NCBI GenBank assembly: GCA_001600615.1 | Contig: BCKK01000001.1 | Coordinates: forward strand, 2,147,082 to 2,211,081 | Direction: 5' to 3' | Length of the DNA: 64,000 nt | Source: Dioszegia crocea | Lineage: Eukaryota; Basidiomycota; Tremellomycetes; Tremellales; Bulleribasidiaceae | In this document: positions 1 to 11,503 of the stretch, one piece after another | Layout of the letters: the number at the start of each line of letters is the position of its first letter | How positions within the stretch are numbered: position 1 is the stretch's first letter | Made by a program: the position numbers and the translations under genes | Notes under the pieces: model-generated | Told to the model about the DNA's origin: nothing | What the model saw: the letters and a program-made list of their open reading frames with translations, nothing else | The model's database searches: none

Positions 1-3000
1 CTCCAGTCCACCCTGACATCATCTCCCAATATACCAATCCCGCCGAGAATACATCCACCTTATAATCATACCTCGGACTGGCATGCCACAACTCCGGCGC
101 CTGCCAATTGACAGTCCCGACCAAACTCCGAATCATGGATCTGGTAGATGTCTTGACTCGCGCCAAGCCGAAATCGCCCACTTTCGCCTGGCCAGCGCGG
201 TTGATGAGGATATTGGAGGATTTACAATCTCGGTGGATAATGGCTGGGCGGCGGGTGTGGAGATATTCGAGACCGCGGGCTATATCTAGCATAAGGCCTA
301 GCAGGCGTTTAAGACTAGGGGTACCGACATTACGCTTGCGGAGTCAGCTGTTGATCGCGCCCAAGATACTCGGTCGACAGAACTCACGATGTAGTCGAAT
401 AGATCTCCATTTTCGCATAGCTCGCTTACTAGCATACACTGGATCTGCGACGAGTCCTCGGGTATACAGATACCCTTGAACCGTACAATGTTCGGATGGC
501 TGAACTCCGAGAGTAATTTCAACTCTCGAATGTCCATTTCACTGAGGTGACTTCGGAATTCCGATATGGCGACCTTTCGACCCTTGCACTTCCCGACATA
601 TACACTATGAGTATCAGCATAGTCCGGTATCTCCATGCGGATGCAAAAACTTACTCCTTGAAACCCCCACTCCCGATCCGCTCGAGCTTTGTCAAATGTT
701 CAGGCAGAATGATGCTGTCTTCCAGGCCCAACTCTGCCAGATCCAAATTCAAATCGGCATCTTTCTCCTGCTTCCCTTCATCGCTGGGTGCTGGCGGCGT
801 TGCGGGATCCTCGGCATGTATATGATCGCGAAGTAGTACTGGAGTTCGCTTGCCTTTGACGTGTACGTTGGAACCGATAGCGTGAATAATTTTATTCTTA
901 GTTGTATGTGTAGACCGGGAAGATTTGGATTTCGAGAGGGACGAAGATTGTTTGGGGGAAGTCTGACGGGCGGTAACCTGAGATGAAGAGGAAAGGGATG
1001 ATGAGGGTGATTCATTGGCGAGATTCTGCTCATCTCGCTGTTCTTGTCAGTCAGATTTGGCAATATGACTCACCCATTCCAGCAATGCCTTGGCGAGCTG
1101 CGGCTTGGTTCCCCCTACTTCTATCCCCCTAGATTCGCATAACTGTACCAGCTCGTCTCGGAGAAGTCTGGTCAAGGACGACAGTGTTGCAGCGTCCAGA
1201 TCGATATCTGAGAAATCAGCTCAATTCGACTATGCCACATATTCCACGCACCAAACTCTGCGACGCTGCCTTCATCTGAGGCATCTTCCATATCCTCTTC
1301 TTCCTCCTCCGCTTCCTCGTCCTCATCATCCACCTCCATATCTGGATCATCCCGCGCTTCTTGTCTCAGCTTTCGTTTCCGGGAGCGTAATCCCCCGAAC
1401 GCTTGTCCATATCGGGAATCGCGGGGTGGTCCCTCAGTCTCGGTTTGCTCGGTCTCATTACCGTCATCGGCTTCTTCGTCAAGCTCCTCACCATCTGCCC
1501 ATCAGCACGATCAGATAACAGAGCAGAGCAATAACATACCCTCATCCTCCATTCCCTCATCGTCATTAACGTCGGCATCTTGCTCGACCTCCATCCCCTC
1601 ATCCTCGTCTGGGGTAAGACTGGGACTGCTTTCCGCGCGCAAAGCTTTTAACGCCTTCGCCTTGGCCCTTCGCTTTGGCAGACTCGCACCCTCCCTGCCC
1701 GAGCTGCGACTGGAATCGCTCGAAGCGATGATTTGACTTCTCGTTCGCGTGCTTGGTCCAGGCGACGAATCTCCGTCTTCCTCAGTATCGCCACCTTCGT
1801 CCTCATCGTCTGCATCTGGTTCGCTAGGCGGTGGCGGGATCTCGACCATGGATTTGGTTCTGGAGCGTAATCGAGCGACAAGAGGTGTGGGCTCTGGCAT
1901 ATCGGTATCTGTCGCTTCCCCATCTTGCTCAGTCTCATCACCCCCATCCAACTCGGTACCATCTTCGTCCTCTGATCTGAGCCGATTTGGCTGAGACTGG
2001 CCCCGCTTTCGAGTGCGGCGGGTGGTCCGAGGAGGGGCCTCGTCCACATCTGACCCGTCCGTTGTGGTATAGATCGAAGATAAAGATGAGGTGTCTCGCC
2101 GACTAGAAAGTCAGTGTATTTCCAAAAGACAGCAGACTAGACTTACGCAAGAAGACCGTGTGCGGGACTCTTTACATCATCCCCAAATCTCGCAATCCGG
2201 CCGTTCCTCCCGGACCCTTTTTGTCTTCCAGCACTTCGTCCAACAGTATGTGGTGTTCCATCGGACTTGCGACCTGGCCGAGCTCGAGATCGGGTCCGAA
2301 GGTTGGCTTTGGGAGTTGCCTCAATTACGACTCGGACTCGGCTACGGCCGTGAGCTGGAGTAATTGCGTGACTGAGGGGCGGAGGAGGGGACAGAGATGG
2401 GCTGGGCAGATGCGAAGGCGGGTTGGTGTAAGATCGAGACTGTTTGCTGCTCTCGGCCACGAAGTTTTTGGCCCGGATATGGCTCTTCGGAGATGGAAGG
2501 GATGAGATTTGCCGGGGTGAGGCAGACTTGCGCTGGATATCGTCAGCCGTGTTGCATTTTACAAGTGGATATGACTTACAGCTGCAATCAGACCGTCTAC
2601 CAGATCCTTCTTGCCTAATCCATCGTCGTCTCCGGTGGAGGATACAGTCGCGCCATCGTCCTCTTCCTTCCACATTCCCGCAACTCTCCACAGCCGAATG
2701 AGCTCAGCCTTCTTTAGACGCTGAAGCGCGTATGCCGGTGCGTCGGCCAGTAAATGCTGATCACCTGTGCAGTTAGTATTTGCTGAATGAGGGGGCAAGA
2801 TAAGACCTACTCTCTGCGATGAACTCGGGCTCTTCCTCATCTTGATCATCCTCATCGATCTCTACCCAGCTTCCGGAACCAGCAATACTCGGAGCCCCTC
2901 CACCCTCATCTTCCACCTCCTCCATCGCGTCGTCTGTCTCTACAACAGGGGCATCTCCCCTCTTCCTCTTCCTTGGACTCTCGTCAAACACATCTCTGTG

Positions 3001-3396
3001 GCTATTGACAAGCGCCGCCCTTCCCTTTCCCTTATCGCCCCTTCTATCTACCACCTCCGCACCTCTATTTACGCGCTGTAAACCCCCCTCTGAGCTGAGC
3101 GGTTCCCAAGCTTTCGCCCTCTCTTTGCCCTTGCCCTTACGCTGTCGTGCTGCCGGCTCATCGTCATTCTCCGCTTCTTCGGCATCTTCGTCCCCGTCAA
3201 CATCAACCTCCAACGCAGTGACGCCCGACGACCCAACTCGACGACGCTTGCTGGCGTGCCGGCCCAGTCCGAGTCCGTGCTTGTGTTTCATCGGGGACGC
3301 AACCTTACGCGGCGAGCTGACGAAGTGTTGACTGCGATTCCGGGTAAGTCGATGCCTAGCCGCTATGGCAGCAGCCCCAACTGCTGGTGTACTCAT
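1..3396 (-). CDS. TKL-like protein kinase with two SAP motifs (3' end cut off by the window)
   Basis: Multi-exon gene read from ATG at 3396 down to the window edge. The N-terminal half is basic and acidic low-complexity sequence rich in nuclear-localisation-like clusters (KRRRVG, RKRKRG). A first SAP-like helix-turn-helix lies at about 2590-2735 (YALQRLKKAELIRLW...LGKKDLVDGL). A second, better SAP motif lies at about 1083-1195 (LTRLLRDELVQLCESRG followed by GGTKPQLAKALLEW). The C-terminal kinase domain starts near 672: glycine loop GSGGFKDVYVGK, VAIS where VAIK is expected, then HRDCKSSN, DFGLA and APE near the window edge. SAP motifs usually bind scaffold-attachment-type DNA, so a chromatin- or nucleus-bound signalling kinase is inferred. 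The arrangement resembles a basidiomycete TKL family I recall, but no specific orthologue is named. The end of subdomain IX onward is missing only because the window stops. Confidence 0.85.
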
Positions 3397-4075
3397 GCAG
3401 ATGCTAGCGTGGGTCCCGCTGTAGTTGGTAAGGGTCGTGGACTGGCGCGCTGAATTTCCGCGTCGAGTTTTCCGTGTGACCAGCCTGGATGCTGCCGGGG
3501 CAATTTCGTTCAACCGAGACTGATTTTTCGCTTATACGAGCGATATGAATCTCTGCCTTCACATAGCAATTTGAAGCAGGATTAAGCAAGCATAGCAGCT
3601 TGAGATGTAATGTAGATGAACTGGGACAAATGATGGATGAGTGACGGTGTTGGTGCATGGTGGACCCAGCCAGGGCACGGTTGCGGCCATCGCCGGTCAG
3701 ATTCTGAAATCTGGGGAGGTTTTCGCCATAACGCCGTAAAGGTCCGGGACGACTCCCGGGGGATATCACAACTCTTGTATTAGCAAATTCAATTCCATTC
3801 TGGGCTAATCGTATTACCAAAAATGCTAATGCTCGTAGTGGAGGCCCGCCACGACAAGGGTCTCGACTGCCTTGCATCTATCATCACATCCCTCAGCTGT
3901 ATACATCCATGCACATGATCCAGCATCAACACATACACTCGAAGCGCCCCCGCAACATCGGCGAGCTTGACCAGACGCCTTGTCAATCGGGGTTTGTGGC
4001 TCGCAATTGCTGATATGACGGCGGAAGATGACTGGGGGAAAGTCAGTTAAGATACTCCGTGACGCGCAACCCCAC
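3397..4075. other. Intergenic region with two adjacent short hairpins
   Basis: This holds the promoter of the SAP kinase and the 3' flank of the neighbouring membrane-protein gene; both genes are on the minus strand. I found no convincing coding sequence; open frames here lack introns and similarity. Two 6-bp-stem, 4-nt-loop inverted repeats occur at 3698-3713 and 3744-3759. Confidence 0.5.
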
Positions 4076-5772
4076 TCACATCACGGGCCCTGCATCTTGG
4101 TGATCCACATACGTCGCTTGTCCCTCCTCTCGTCCGTGTTCTTCTGCTGTGCCACTCGGGCTGACAGGCGCAGCCGGAACGGGGTGCCCCGTACGACTCG
4201 CTAGATCCGCAGACCCGCCGGAGGGCGTCGTGCGGTGCTTCCAGGTGGACGAAGCTCGCCCGACACTGGCACTCGCCGGCACGCCTCCCGACGACATAAC
4301 TCCGGCTGACATTGCCGCTGTGCGTTGTGAGTCGGTGCTCGGTCGATCGCCTGATAGAGGCCCGCTCGAGGATGTCCTGGGAGAGGCGGTCTTTCCCTGG
4401 TATGGGACTCCAGGCGAGAAGCTGCTCGGTGGAAGGCGATGGCTCTGATGCGGATCGTTAACTGCAGCGAGTGTAGATACGGAGGGACTGTCGGGCTGGA
4501 TTGGATATTGGAAGGGACTGGGCCGATACGTCTCACCCCTGACCTCACCCATAGGGCTTCCGACCGAATCACCCCTCGACATCCCGTTCTCCAGCTTGGT
4601 CGAGGGCGTACGCCTGGAAAGTAGATCGACGGCATGTCGCTTATTTGCGCCCACGCCATAATTCTTGACCGTTGATCCCTCCGACTCACGCCGGTCCTTA
4701 ACCCTCCTCCGACAGAAGCATATCCCGAGGATAGCGAGGAGGACGAGAAACGCGACTCCCCCTACAACACCGCCTGCGATCGCACCGACATTGGTCTTCG
4801 TCGCCCCTCCTCCGGCATTAGGAGACCCTCCCGCACTTCCCCCTCCCACTCCAACCACGTTCTGACCATCTGAGGGCGAGCCGGATCCCGTCCCACTCGC
4901 ATATGACCTCGGCGAGGCATCCGTGATACATCCGCCATCTCCACCGCCGATGGTGAAGAGATTGGTCGATCCGCCAGTCTGATATTGACCCGCATTGCTC
5001 ATGAGCAGGAGGAATTCGGTGCCCTGCCTGATATTTGCCTGCCAAACGACGGTATTCTGGCCTCGTGCTTGGGGGATAGGGATAGACCAAGCGTTACCGG
5101 ATGGGATAAGGCCGAAGAGGTTGACAGGGTATGTGGCGTTGTCGTTCCACGTCACGCGCATGTTGGTACATTGACCAGGGGCAGATTGGGGATCGATCGC
5201 GAAGGTGAAGTCGTAGAGGAGGGATCTGCGCATCAGCAATCAATGCCAGGTATGCATTCTGTATCAGACGTACGACTGAAGGCAATTTGTATTACCTGAA
5301 GACCCAACAGCTAAGGTCATCAGCCTGTGAAAATTGGTGCGGCTTCGAGACTTACTCAAGATAGGAGTCGTCCCACCGCTTCCCCAACCGGTCGAGTCGT
5401 ACATCGTCGCCAGAAACTTGAGTCCCGCAGGCTCATTCAGCTCAAAGCTGTATTGACCATTGGTTCCTGTCGGAACGGTGATGTTGCGGATCCGACCCGT
5501 TGGCTGAAAGGAGGTCTAGAGGTCAGTGATTGAGCTTGCGAAGGCGAGGCAGAGTGGACTTACGGGCACGAGGACGATGTAGTAGGGTTCCTGGCCACCA
5601 TCCCTAGGCGTGTCAGCCGGAACTTTTTGGTTGCTTGGACGTACCACTGCACTGTCATCTGTCCACATTGTGTTGGGGTTGAAGTGTTGAACGAGAACGC
5701 GTTTGCGATGCCCGCAGAAACGAGGGTGAGGATGATCAAGAAGGCGAACGATGGCCTGATGGTGTGTCGCAT
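4076..5772 (-). CDS. Secreted-ectodomain single-pass membrane protein, paralogue A
   Basis: Starts at ATG 5772 with a clear signal peptide (hydrophobic FAFLIILTLVSAGIANA), followed by FSFNTSTPTQCGQMTVQW. Short introns split the ectodomain. It contains two similar beta-sandwich-like modules: each has a Cys followed by a W-containing strand, then a PYYIVLVP-type or GLIPSGNAW-type strand, and a segment ending in a GWGSGGTTPIL-type or QTGGSTNLFTIG-type motif. A Ser/Gly linker precedes one transmembrane helix (VGAIAGGVVGGVAFLVLLAILGICF, given here in part) and a CRRR stop-transfer sequence, then a roughly 200-residue disordered Ser/Pro-rich cytosolic tail. This matches a widespread basidiomycete family of unknown function that I recognise by pattern. 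A cell-surface sensor or adhesin-like role is only inference. The next gene upstream is a paralogue. Confidence 0.85.
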
Positions 5773-6378
5773 TGTGGCATCGGTTCTGAACGGGGCGGAG
5801 ATATCTATTACAGTGTATGTGAGGTGAGTTGATGATATACTCGAGAAGGTTGCAGCTTCGTGTTGGGATCCTTTGACATTAGGTCTGATACGATGGATAA
5901 AGTTACAGAACCATCCCTAGGCACACACAGTGACATCATCTCCAGGGCGGTCTGTTTCACTTGAGCAGGCACGGTTTCACATACAGATATCAACGCGTGC
6001 TGGAATATCAATCGGAGGTGACTTCACCTGAGCAGAAGCTGAGGAAAGCGCGGCTGGAGATCCTCGGAGTTATTCACTTGAGTTGTTGTCAGCTTGTTGT
6101 GTCGGAACTTGATATATGCCGCATCTTGGGTTTCGTGATGAAGTGTGCGACTGGCAAGAATCAGCAGATCAGGTCTCTCGCGATGCTCTCAATCTTCGCA
6201 TAGTGCATACAATACTATTATAGTGGTTGGAGTCATTCGTAACCAATCTTCAACCCATCTTATCGTACACAGTAGCCACCGCCCTACTCGTCGGGGTTTC
6301 TCGCGCGAAGCTGATTATAACTGGGAGGCAATTCGCTGAAGAGTAAGCTCTAGGTCTCGAGATCAATACCATTCAAAC
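5773..6378. other. Intergenic spacer between the two membrane-protein paralogues
   Basis: About 600 nt holding the promoter of paralogue A and the 3' flank of paralogue B. I see no coding sequence, tRNA or transposon trace; open frames are short and featureless. Confidence 0.5.
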
Positions 6379-8161
6379 TTACACTATGCCACCTGGCCCA
6401 CCATCGTTATGCTGAATGAAGGTCGTCACACTAGGCGCGACCCCTCCTTCCTCCACGCCCGACAGCCTATCCGCCGATGGCCTCGAACGAATCATCGAGC
6501 CAATCTCTGAATCCTCGTCCACCGACCACCGAGTCAGACCGCTATTCGACATTGACCGAATAGGAGACCGGGGCTGGGAGCCCTGTCGTATAGTGGGAGT
6601 TTGCGGCGGAGTCTCATTGTATGAGCCCGAAAGCTTCCTCGAGTTTCGGCCTATGGAGCCCTGGCCGGTTTCGCCATTTGTGTTGAGGGGCACTAAACCC
6701 GGAGCCAGCATGCTGTTCCGAGTTCCAGCGTCTGGACGCAGGCTGGCAAGTGAGCCGTCAGACTTCTCCCTTGCGTGCCCCCTGGCTCCCCATGCTACAG
6801 CATCCATGCCCTCGCGCTGCTCGAAGGACGATCGAGGCGGCGGTGCCGGGAACGGGGAAACGAAGGGATCGACCGAATCATCATCGACTGAAGGTGTCTC
6901 GACGGGAGGAGGTGTGGGCGGTGAGCCAGACGGACGGGAGAGGATATCGAAGGAAGATCGTGAAGCGTGCGACGGACCCATGGATCGGGTGGCCCGACGC
7001 ATGACCGCCGCAGGCCCCATAGATAGGGTAGATTGGCGCATCTCGGGCTGGAGCGGAGCTTCGGCCTGCGAGTATGATGCATAATCGCCGGGCTGCTCCG
7101 TGTGTTGCTGCTGCTGACGACGACGACGGCGACAGCAGAAGAGGAGGAGTAGGATGAGGGCGATCGCCGCGATGCCCCCGACCACGCCGCCAGCTATCGC
7201 ACCGACGTTAGAACCGCCGCCACCGCCGCTCATCCCTCCACCGCTATTGTCCGATGCCGGCCGATTGGATGCCGAAGCCGAACTCATCGACAGCGAAGTC
7301 AGAGACCGTGTGGCTGACGTGCCAGCGGAGATGACTGTCGCCACTCTGACGCCAGCTCCTGGGCTATTTGCATTGAGGCAGGACGAGCTTCCCGCCGTGA
7401 CCCAGGTCAGATTTGTACTTCCACCAGTCGTCACCTGCCCAGAGTGCGTCATGAGGATCTGATACTGGGCGCCCTCCCGGATCCGGACGGGCCAGGTGGT
7501 AGATCGGCTCGAAGAGTTCTGAGCGACGGGGATGGTGAATGCTCCGCCGCCGGGGACGAAGCCGAGAGCTTGGATGGGGTAGACGACATTGGCATCCCAG
7601 GATAGTTGGAGGGGCTGGCATTGTGCCGAGGAGATGGACATTGGTGGGTCCCAGTAGAAGTAGAAGCCGAAGGGGGGTGGGGAGGTGTGGCAGGACTTGT
7701 CCGACGAGCCGGCGATTTCTGCAATGTCAGCAGGAACCCGAAACTCGATCCGATCTTGGGGAAGAGCGAAGTAATCCGCCTGACTCACGTAGGACTGGCG
7801 TAACTCCTCCAGCTCCCCATCCTGTCGCATCACTCATGATTACGCTGAATTCTAGGTTGGCCGGGTTGTCTAGGCGGAACGAGAAATTGCGGGTGGATGA
7901 GGCACTGGCGCTGGCTGGGATGGTGACATTTTGTATTCTTGCGCCAGACATTGGGTAGGCGGGGACGATGGTGGCGTAGAATGGAGCTGTTCCGCCTTCC
8001 CTTGTGAGTGTCAGCTTGATGTCATTGTGATTGTTTGCAGTGGGTCAGACTCACCATCGCAAAGTCATATCCCGGCACTCTACGGGATCCGAGTGGCTGA
8101 ACGTGAAGCCAGCGGCAGTTTTCGCCACCGCCAATAGGCAGAGGAGGGCTGAAATCGACAT
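6379..8161 (-). CDS. Secreted-ectodomain single-pass membrane protein, paralogue B
   Basis: Start ATG at 8161 gives a signal peptide (MSISALLCLLAVAKTAAG) and FTFSHSDPVECRDMTLRW. The first intron lies right after this exon. The first module ends in MSDATGWGAGGVTPVL. The second has YFYWDPPMSISSAQCQPLQL, then GFVPGGGAF and TTGGSTNLTW. A Ser/Gly linker leads to one transmembrane segment (AIAGGVVGGIAAIALILLLL) and CCRRRRRQQQQ, then a long Ser/Pro/Thr-rich tail. Module order, cysteine spacing and the VGAIAGGVVGG entry to the membrane are shared with paralogue A at 4076-5772, so the pair arose by tandem duplication (inference). Function unknown. Short CAG/CGN runs at about 7100-7140 encode the Gln and Arg stretches and could vary in length. 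Confidence 0.85.
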
Positions 8162-9014
8162 TGTTTGGGGTGGCAAGCGCTAGTGAGGAGAATGTCTCAA
8201 TCGATACGCCGGGAGATCGTGGTCAACTTGACGTCGACGTTTTGTGTCGGGGGGAAGGAAGGCTATCAGCCTGCTGATCCTGACAGGCTGGTGCCGCTCG
8301 GAGGTGAATTCTTTTGGATGTTCTGCGCGATGAGAGCGCTTCAAGCGAGGAAATATCGAAGGGAGGCCGATGTAGAAAGAGGACGCAGCAGTTGCTGGTG
8401 CCGATGCGTCCGCTTATCTCTTATTTCCCAGCGCCAAGGAAAGCACAAGCTGGAATGCGAATTGTGCCGGGTTGTGCCGACCGCCGAAGATGGTGCTGGT
8501 CTGACCTTGGCCTAAAGTGACGTCGCTGATGGTGTAGGCTTCTTGGAGTCTAGTGTCGGCGTCAACGCTCAGCAACTGACGTCCAGCAGCTGAGTTACAG
8601 TTGTGAACGGTGGACAGTGGAGGAGGAACCGAGATGAGTAGCGTGAAAGGCCTCTCGCGCGGTGGAGCGATCCCGCACGGCTATGAGAGGATCTGGCCCT
8701 TTCCTCCCCTGTACGAGATTATTATGCTTACTGCTCCTCGTGATTCGATCGTCCATGGAGAAGAAAGGCTTCAACAGGAAATTATAACTATGAGAAAGGT
8801 GCGACGATGTCTTGGCTTGGCGGGAGGTTAGAGACTGGCTTTACGGCATGATTTCCGGCGATCGCTTGAGGCAGTGCAAGTGGGGGAGTGGGGGAGTCAG
8901 CACCTGTTGGCACTGTGGCAGCAGTAGCAGCAGCAGCGGTACTACTCTACTCAAAGAAGGACAACGCGCATCACTACTACGATTCAACAACTTTGGTGGT
9001 TACATTCTCCCTAC
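8162..9014. other. Intergenic region, no gene seen
   Basis: About 850 nt between the start of paralogue B and the stop of RTF1, both on the minus strand, so it should hold the promoter of paralogue B. It contains a short imperfect GCA-rich tract at about 8919-8940. Open frames here are short and unsupported. Confidence 0.5.
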
Positions 9015-11249
9015 TTAGAAATCGCCTAGATCAAGGTCAATCGTTCGAGCGATGTACTGTTGAGGCGTCTCGCCCTTCCTTAAACCGGTCGAGGGGATTA
9101 CAACTGGTGCTGGCTCCGGCGCGGCGGCACTCTCATCGTCGGATCCGCCATGTGTGAAGTCGCCAGCCGCTTCAGCCTCCTTCTGAGCCTTTTCAGCGTC
9201 AGCGGCAAGTTGAATCGCCTTGGCTTCAGCCGCTGCTTTTGCTCTGCGTGACTTCAGCCCTTGCTCATCTTGTAAGTAAGTGCAGAACTTACTGTGTCTG
9301 CCTGACGATCGCCTCCTCCGCCCTCTTCTTGGCCAAACTTCCCTGATGCGCCTTGGCCATCGCCTCCTTGACCTTCTTCTTGTTATTCTCATTGATCCTC
9401 TCGATCCGATCATCATACTCCGAGGCGAGCTTCTCCGCTTCATCCCTATCGAGCGTGACCAATTCGCCCGTCTGCGGATCTCCACCTAGAGCGATAATCT
9501 GCCGATTCAGATCCTCAGTGAGCGAGTGATCATTCCGCCGCATGGCCAGATTGCGAGAAGTAATAAGGTTGGTGATTTCGATCGTTATCTTGTGCCGCTG
9601 TTGACCGGGATTGGAGCGTTTACGAGCTTCGACTTGTCGAGAAATCTCCTCCTGCCATTCGTCAGCATACAATCTGTGAAACCGAATCGAGAAAGCTCAC
9701 ACTTGACATGGGTCGATCTAGCAGTTCTCTGATGGCGGTATTCTTGCGCTTCAGTTCTGATCGTTTAGGAACCTTGACCCCGTCGGCCCGACTTGTCATC
9801 TCGAAGCGTTCGAATTCTCCCTGTCTTGTAAGCTCGACATCTCCCATCTTGGGATCGTATGACTCACCTCTTCTACATCTCCGTTCGATACATCGGCAAT
9901 TCGGAACAGTCTCTTTGCTTTTCCGTAGGATACCAGCAAGGTTCGATCTTCGCTAATCTGCTTGCCCTTGTACTCAATCATGTATCGACCGTGAGAGCCA
10001 TCTTGGATCTCTGCAATCCATCAGTCACCTCCTATGACTCAGTGTACGACATGACGCACCCTCAATTCTGTGTATCCGATATTTGGGCTGGGCTCTGGGA
10101 TCAACATCCCTAGCCATCAACCTAACGTAAGATCCTGCCCTATTAGCCCTATCCGACGTATTAGCACCCACCCTGACTTACCGACTGCAACAGCTTGAAG
10201 TCCATCCTTGTACATGATCTCGACAAGGTCATATCTGCCCAATCGTGCCGAGTTTAGGTCGACGGCCTTGGGAGGAATGATATCCATATCTTTGTCCACG
10301 TCTTGACGCTTAGGCGAACGTTGTGCCCGGCCTGCACCAGTGGGTGAGCGGCTGGGCGAATATGCGCGGGTATGAGCTGGCAGGTTGAATTGGGATTGTG
10401 ATATCTCGCCGTCCTCGTCCGATCCGGATGAGCCGTCTTCGTCCCTATCCCTGCGTTGGGCCTTGACATCAGCATTCAGTTCAAGAAAGGACAGTGCGAT
10501 GCAACGACTGACCCTCTTTGCTGTCCGCTCATCCTTGGCCTTGCGCTTATTCTTTAGATCCTTCATGGCTCTTGACGCCTCTTTAGATACACTTGTGTGC
10601 TTTCCTGTGTTCCTCAGCTTTTCTCCAATCCAGCTGACCTGGTCCAAAACTTACGCTTCTTCCGACTAGGCTCTTCCTCACTCTCTTCATCCTCCCCACC
10701 CATCCCGGCCAACCTGTACATAGCATCCAGCTGTTGACTGTCTTTAAACTTTTGCATCTCTTCCTGCCGCGCAGCAAGGATAGCCTCGCGCTCGAATTCA
10801 GGCATGGCATCCAGCCTATCTTCATCAGCTCCCACTGTTTGAAACCTGGTAACAACACATACTCATCCCTATCATCTTCATCCAGATATTTGCCCTCGAC
10901 GGGGTATGGGTTCGACACTCCCTTCTTTGCGGTCCTCACCGCAGGCTTGGATTTAGATTTAGACGAGACGGCGGGTTTAAGATCATCGTCACCCTCGCCT
11001 TCTTCCGACTCGAGGTCCATGTCCATCTCGGAGCCAGAGTCTGACTCTTCTTCGCTGAGCAAGCTTCAGCATTCGTCCTTTATATAGTAATGCCCGTCAG
11101 GATGAACAGGGTCGTTGAGGCGGAGGTTATGACACCCACTAAGCCTTCGCTTTGCTCTTGCTCTTGGATTTGGGTTCCGAACGCCGCTTTTTGGACGCAT
11201 GCGGGTCATCCTCTGCTAAGCCCAGCAGCTCATTTTCGAGGTCCGACAT
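9015..11249 (-). CDS. RTF1: Paf1 complex subunit RTF1 (Plus3 domain)
   Basis: RTF1 is a subunit of the Paf1 elongation complex, which travels with RNA polymerase II and promotes H2B ubiquitination. The start MSDLENELLGLAEDD at 11249 is typical: acidic N-terminus, then KKRRSEPKSKSKSKAKA. Introns are numerous. An acidic Ser-rich stretch precedes the Plus3 domain. That domain runs from SARLGRYDLVEIMYKDGLQ through VRLMARDVDPRAQPKYRIHRIE, YMIEYKGKQISEDRTLLVSYG and RLFRIADVSNGDV to FERFEMTSRADG. The following helical region (EWQEEISRQVEARKRSN, HSLTEDLNRQIIALGGDP) is the conserved coiled coil. The C-terminus is QQYIARTIDLDLGDF. Total about 590 residues, normal for the family. The 254-nt gap upstream is a divergent promoter shared with GPI8. 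Confidence 0.95.
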
Positions 11250-11503
11250 GATGTATAGGCGATTCTTGTTTGAAAGAGATGTATGTAGGAAATAGGAAAA
11301 AGAGTTACAACTTGCGTGAATTTGAATTCCTCCGAGCCAATTGACATCTGTTGACTCTGACGCTTGCTTCAATCAGCATCCTTTCTGGAGTCCGCAATCT
11401 CTAGTGAGTGTGCTGGGGCCTATAGAATCTAGAGACTTACTGATCCTACTGATCAGATTGCTAGCTCCTGAGTTCAAGCCGCGGGCACAGAGCCATCACT
11501 GAG

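Noticed and set aside
3404..3986. Open frames on the minus strand between the kinase and the first membrane-protein gene
   Set aside because: They lack family features and introns, overlap simple hairpins, and lie in the promoter of the kinase. The kinase frame itself extends to 3513 only through a TTG; the first real ATG is 3396.
8165..8831. Plus-strand open frames in the 8.2-9.0 kb gap
   Set aside because: No homology-like motifs and no intron structure typical of this genome. Judged chance ORFs.
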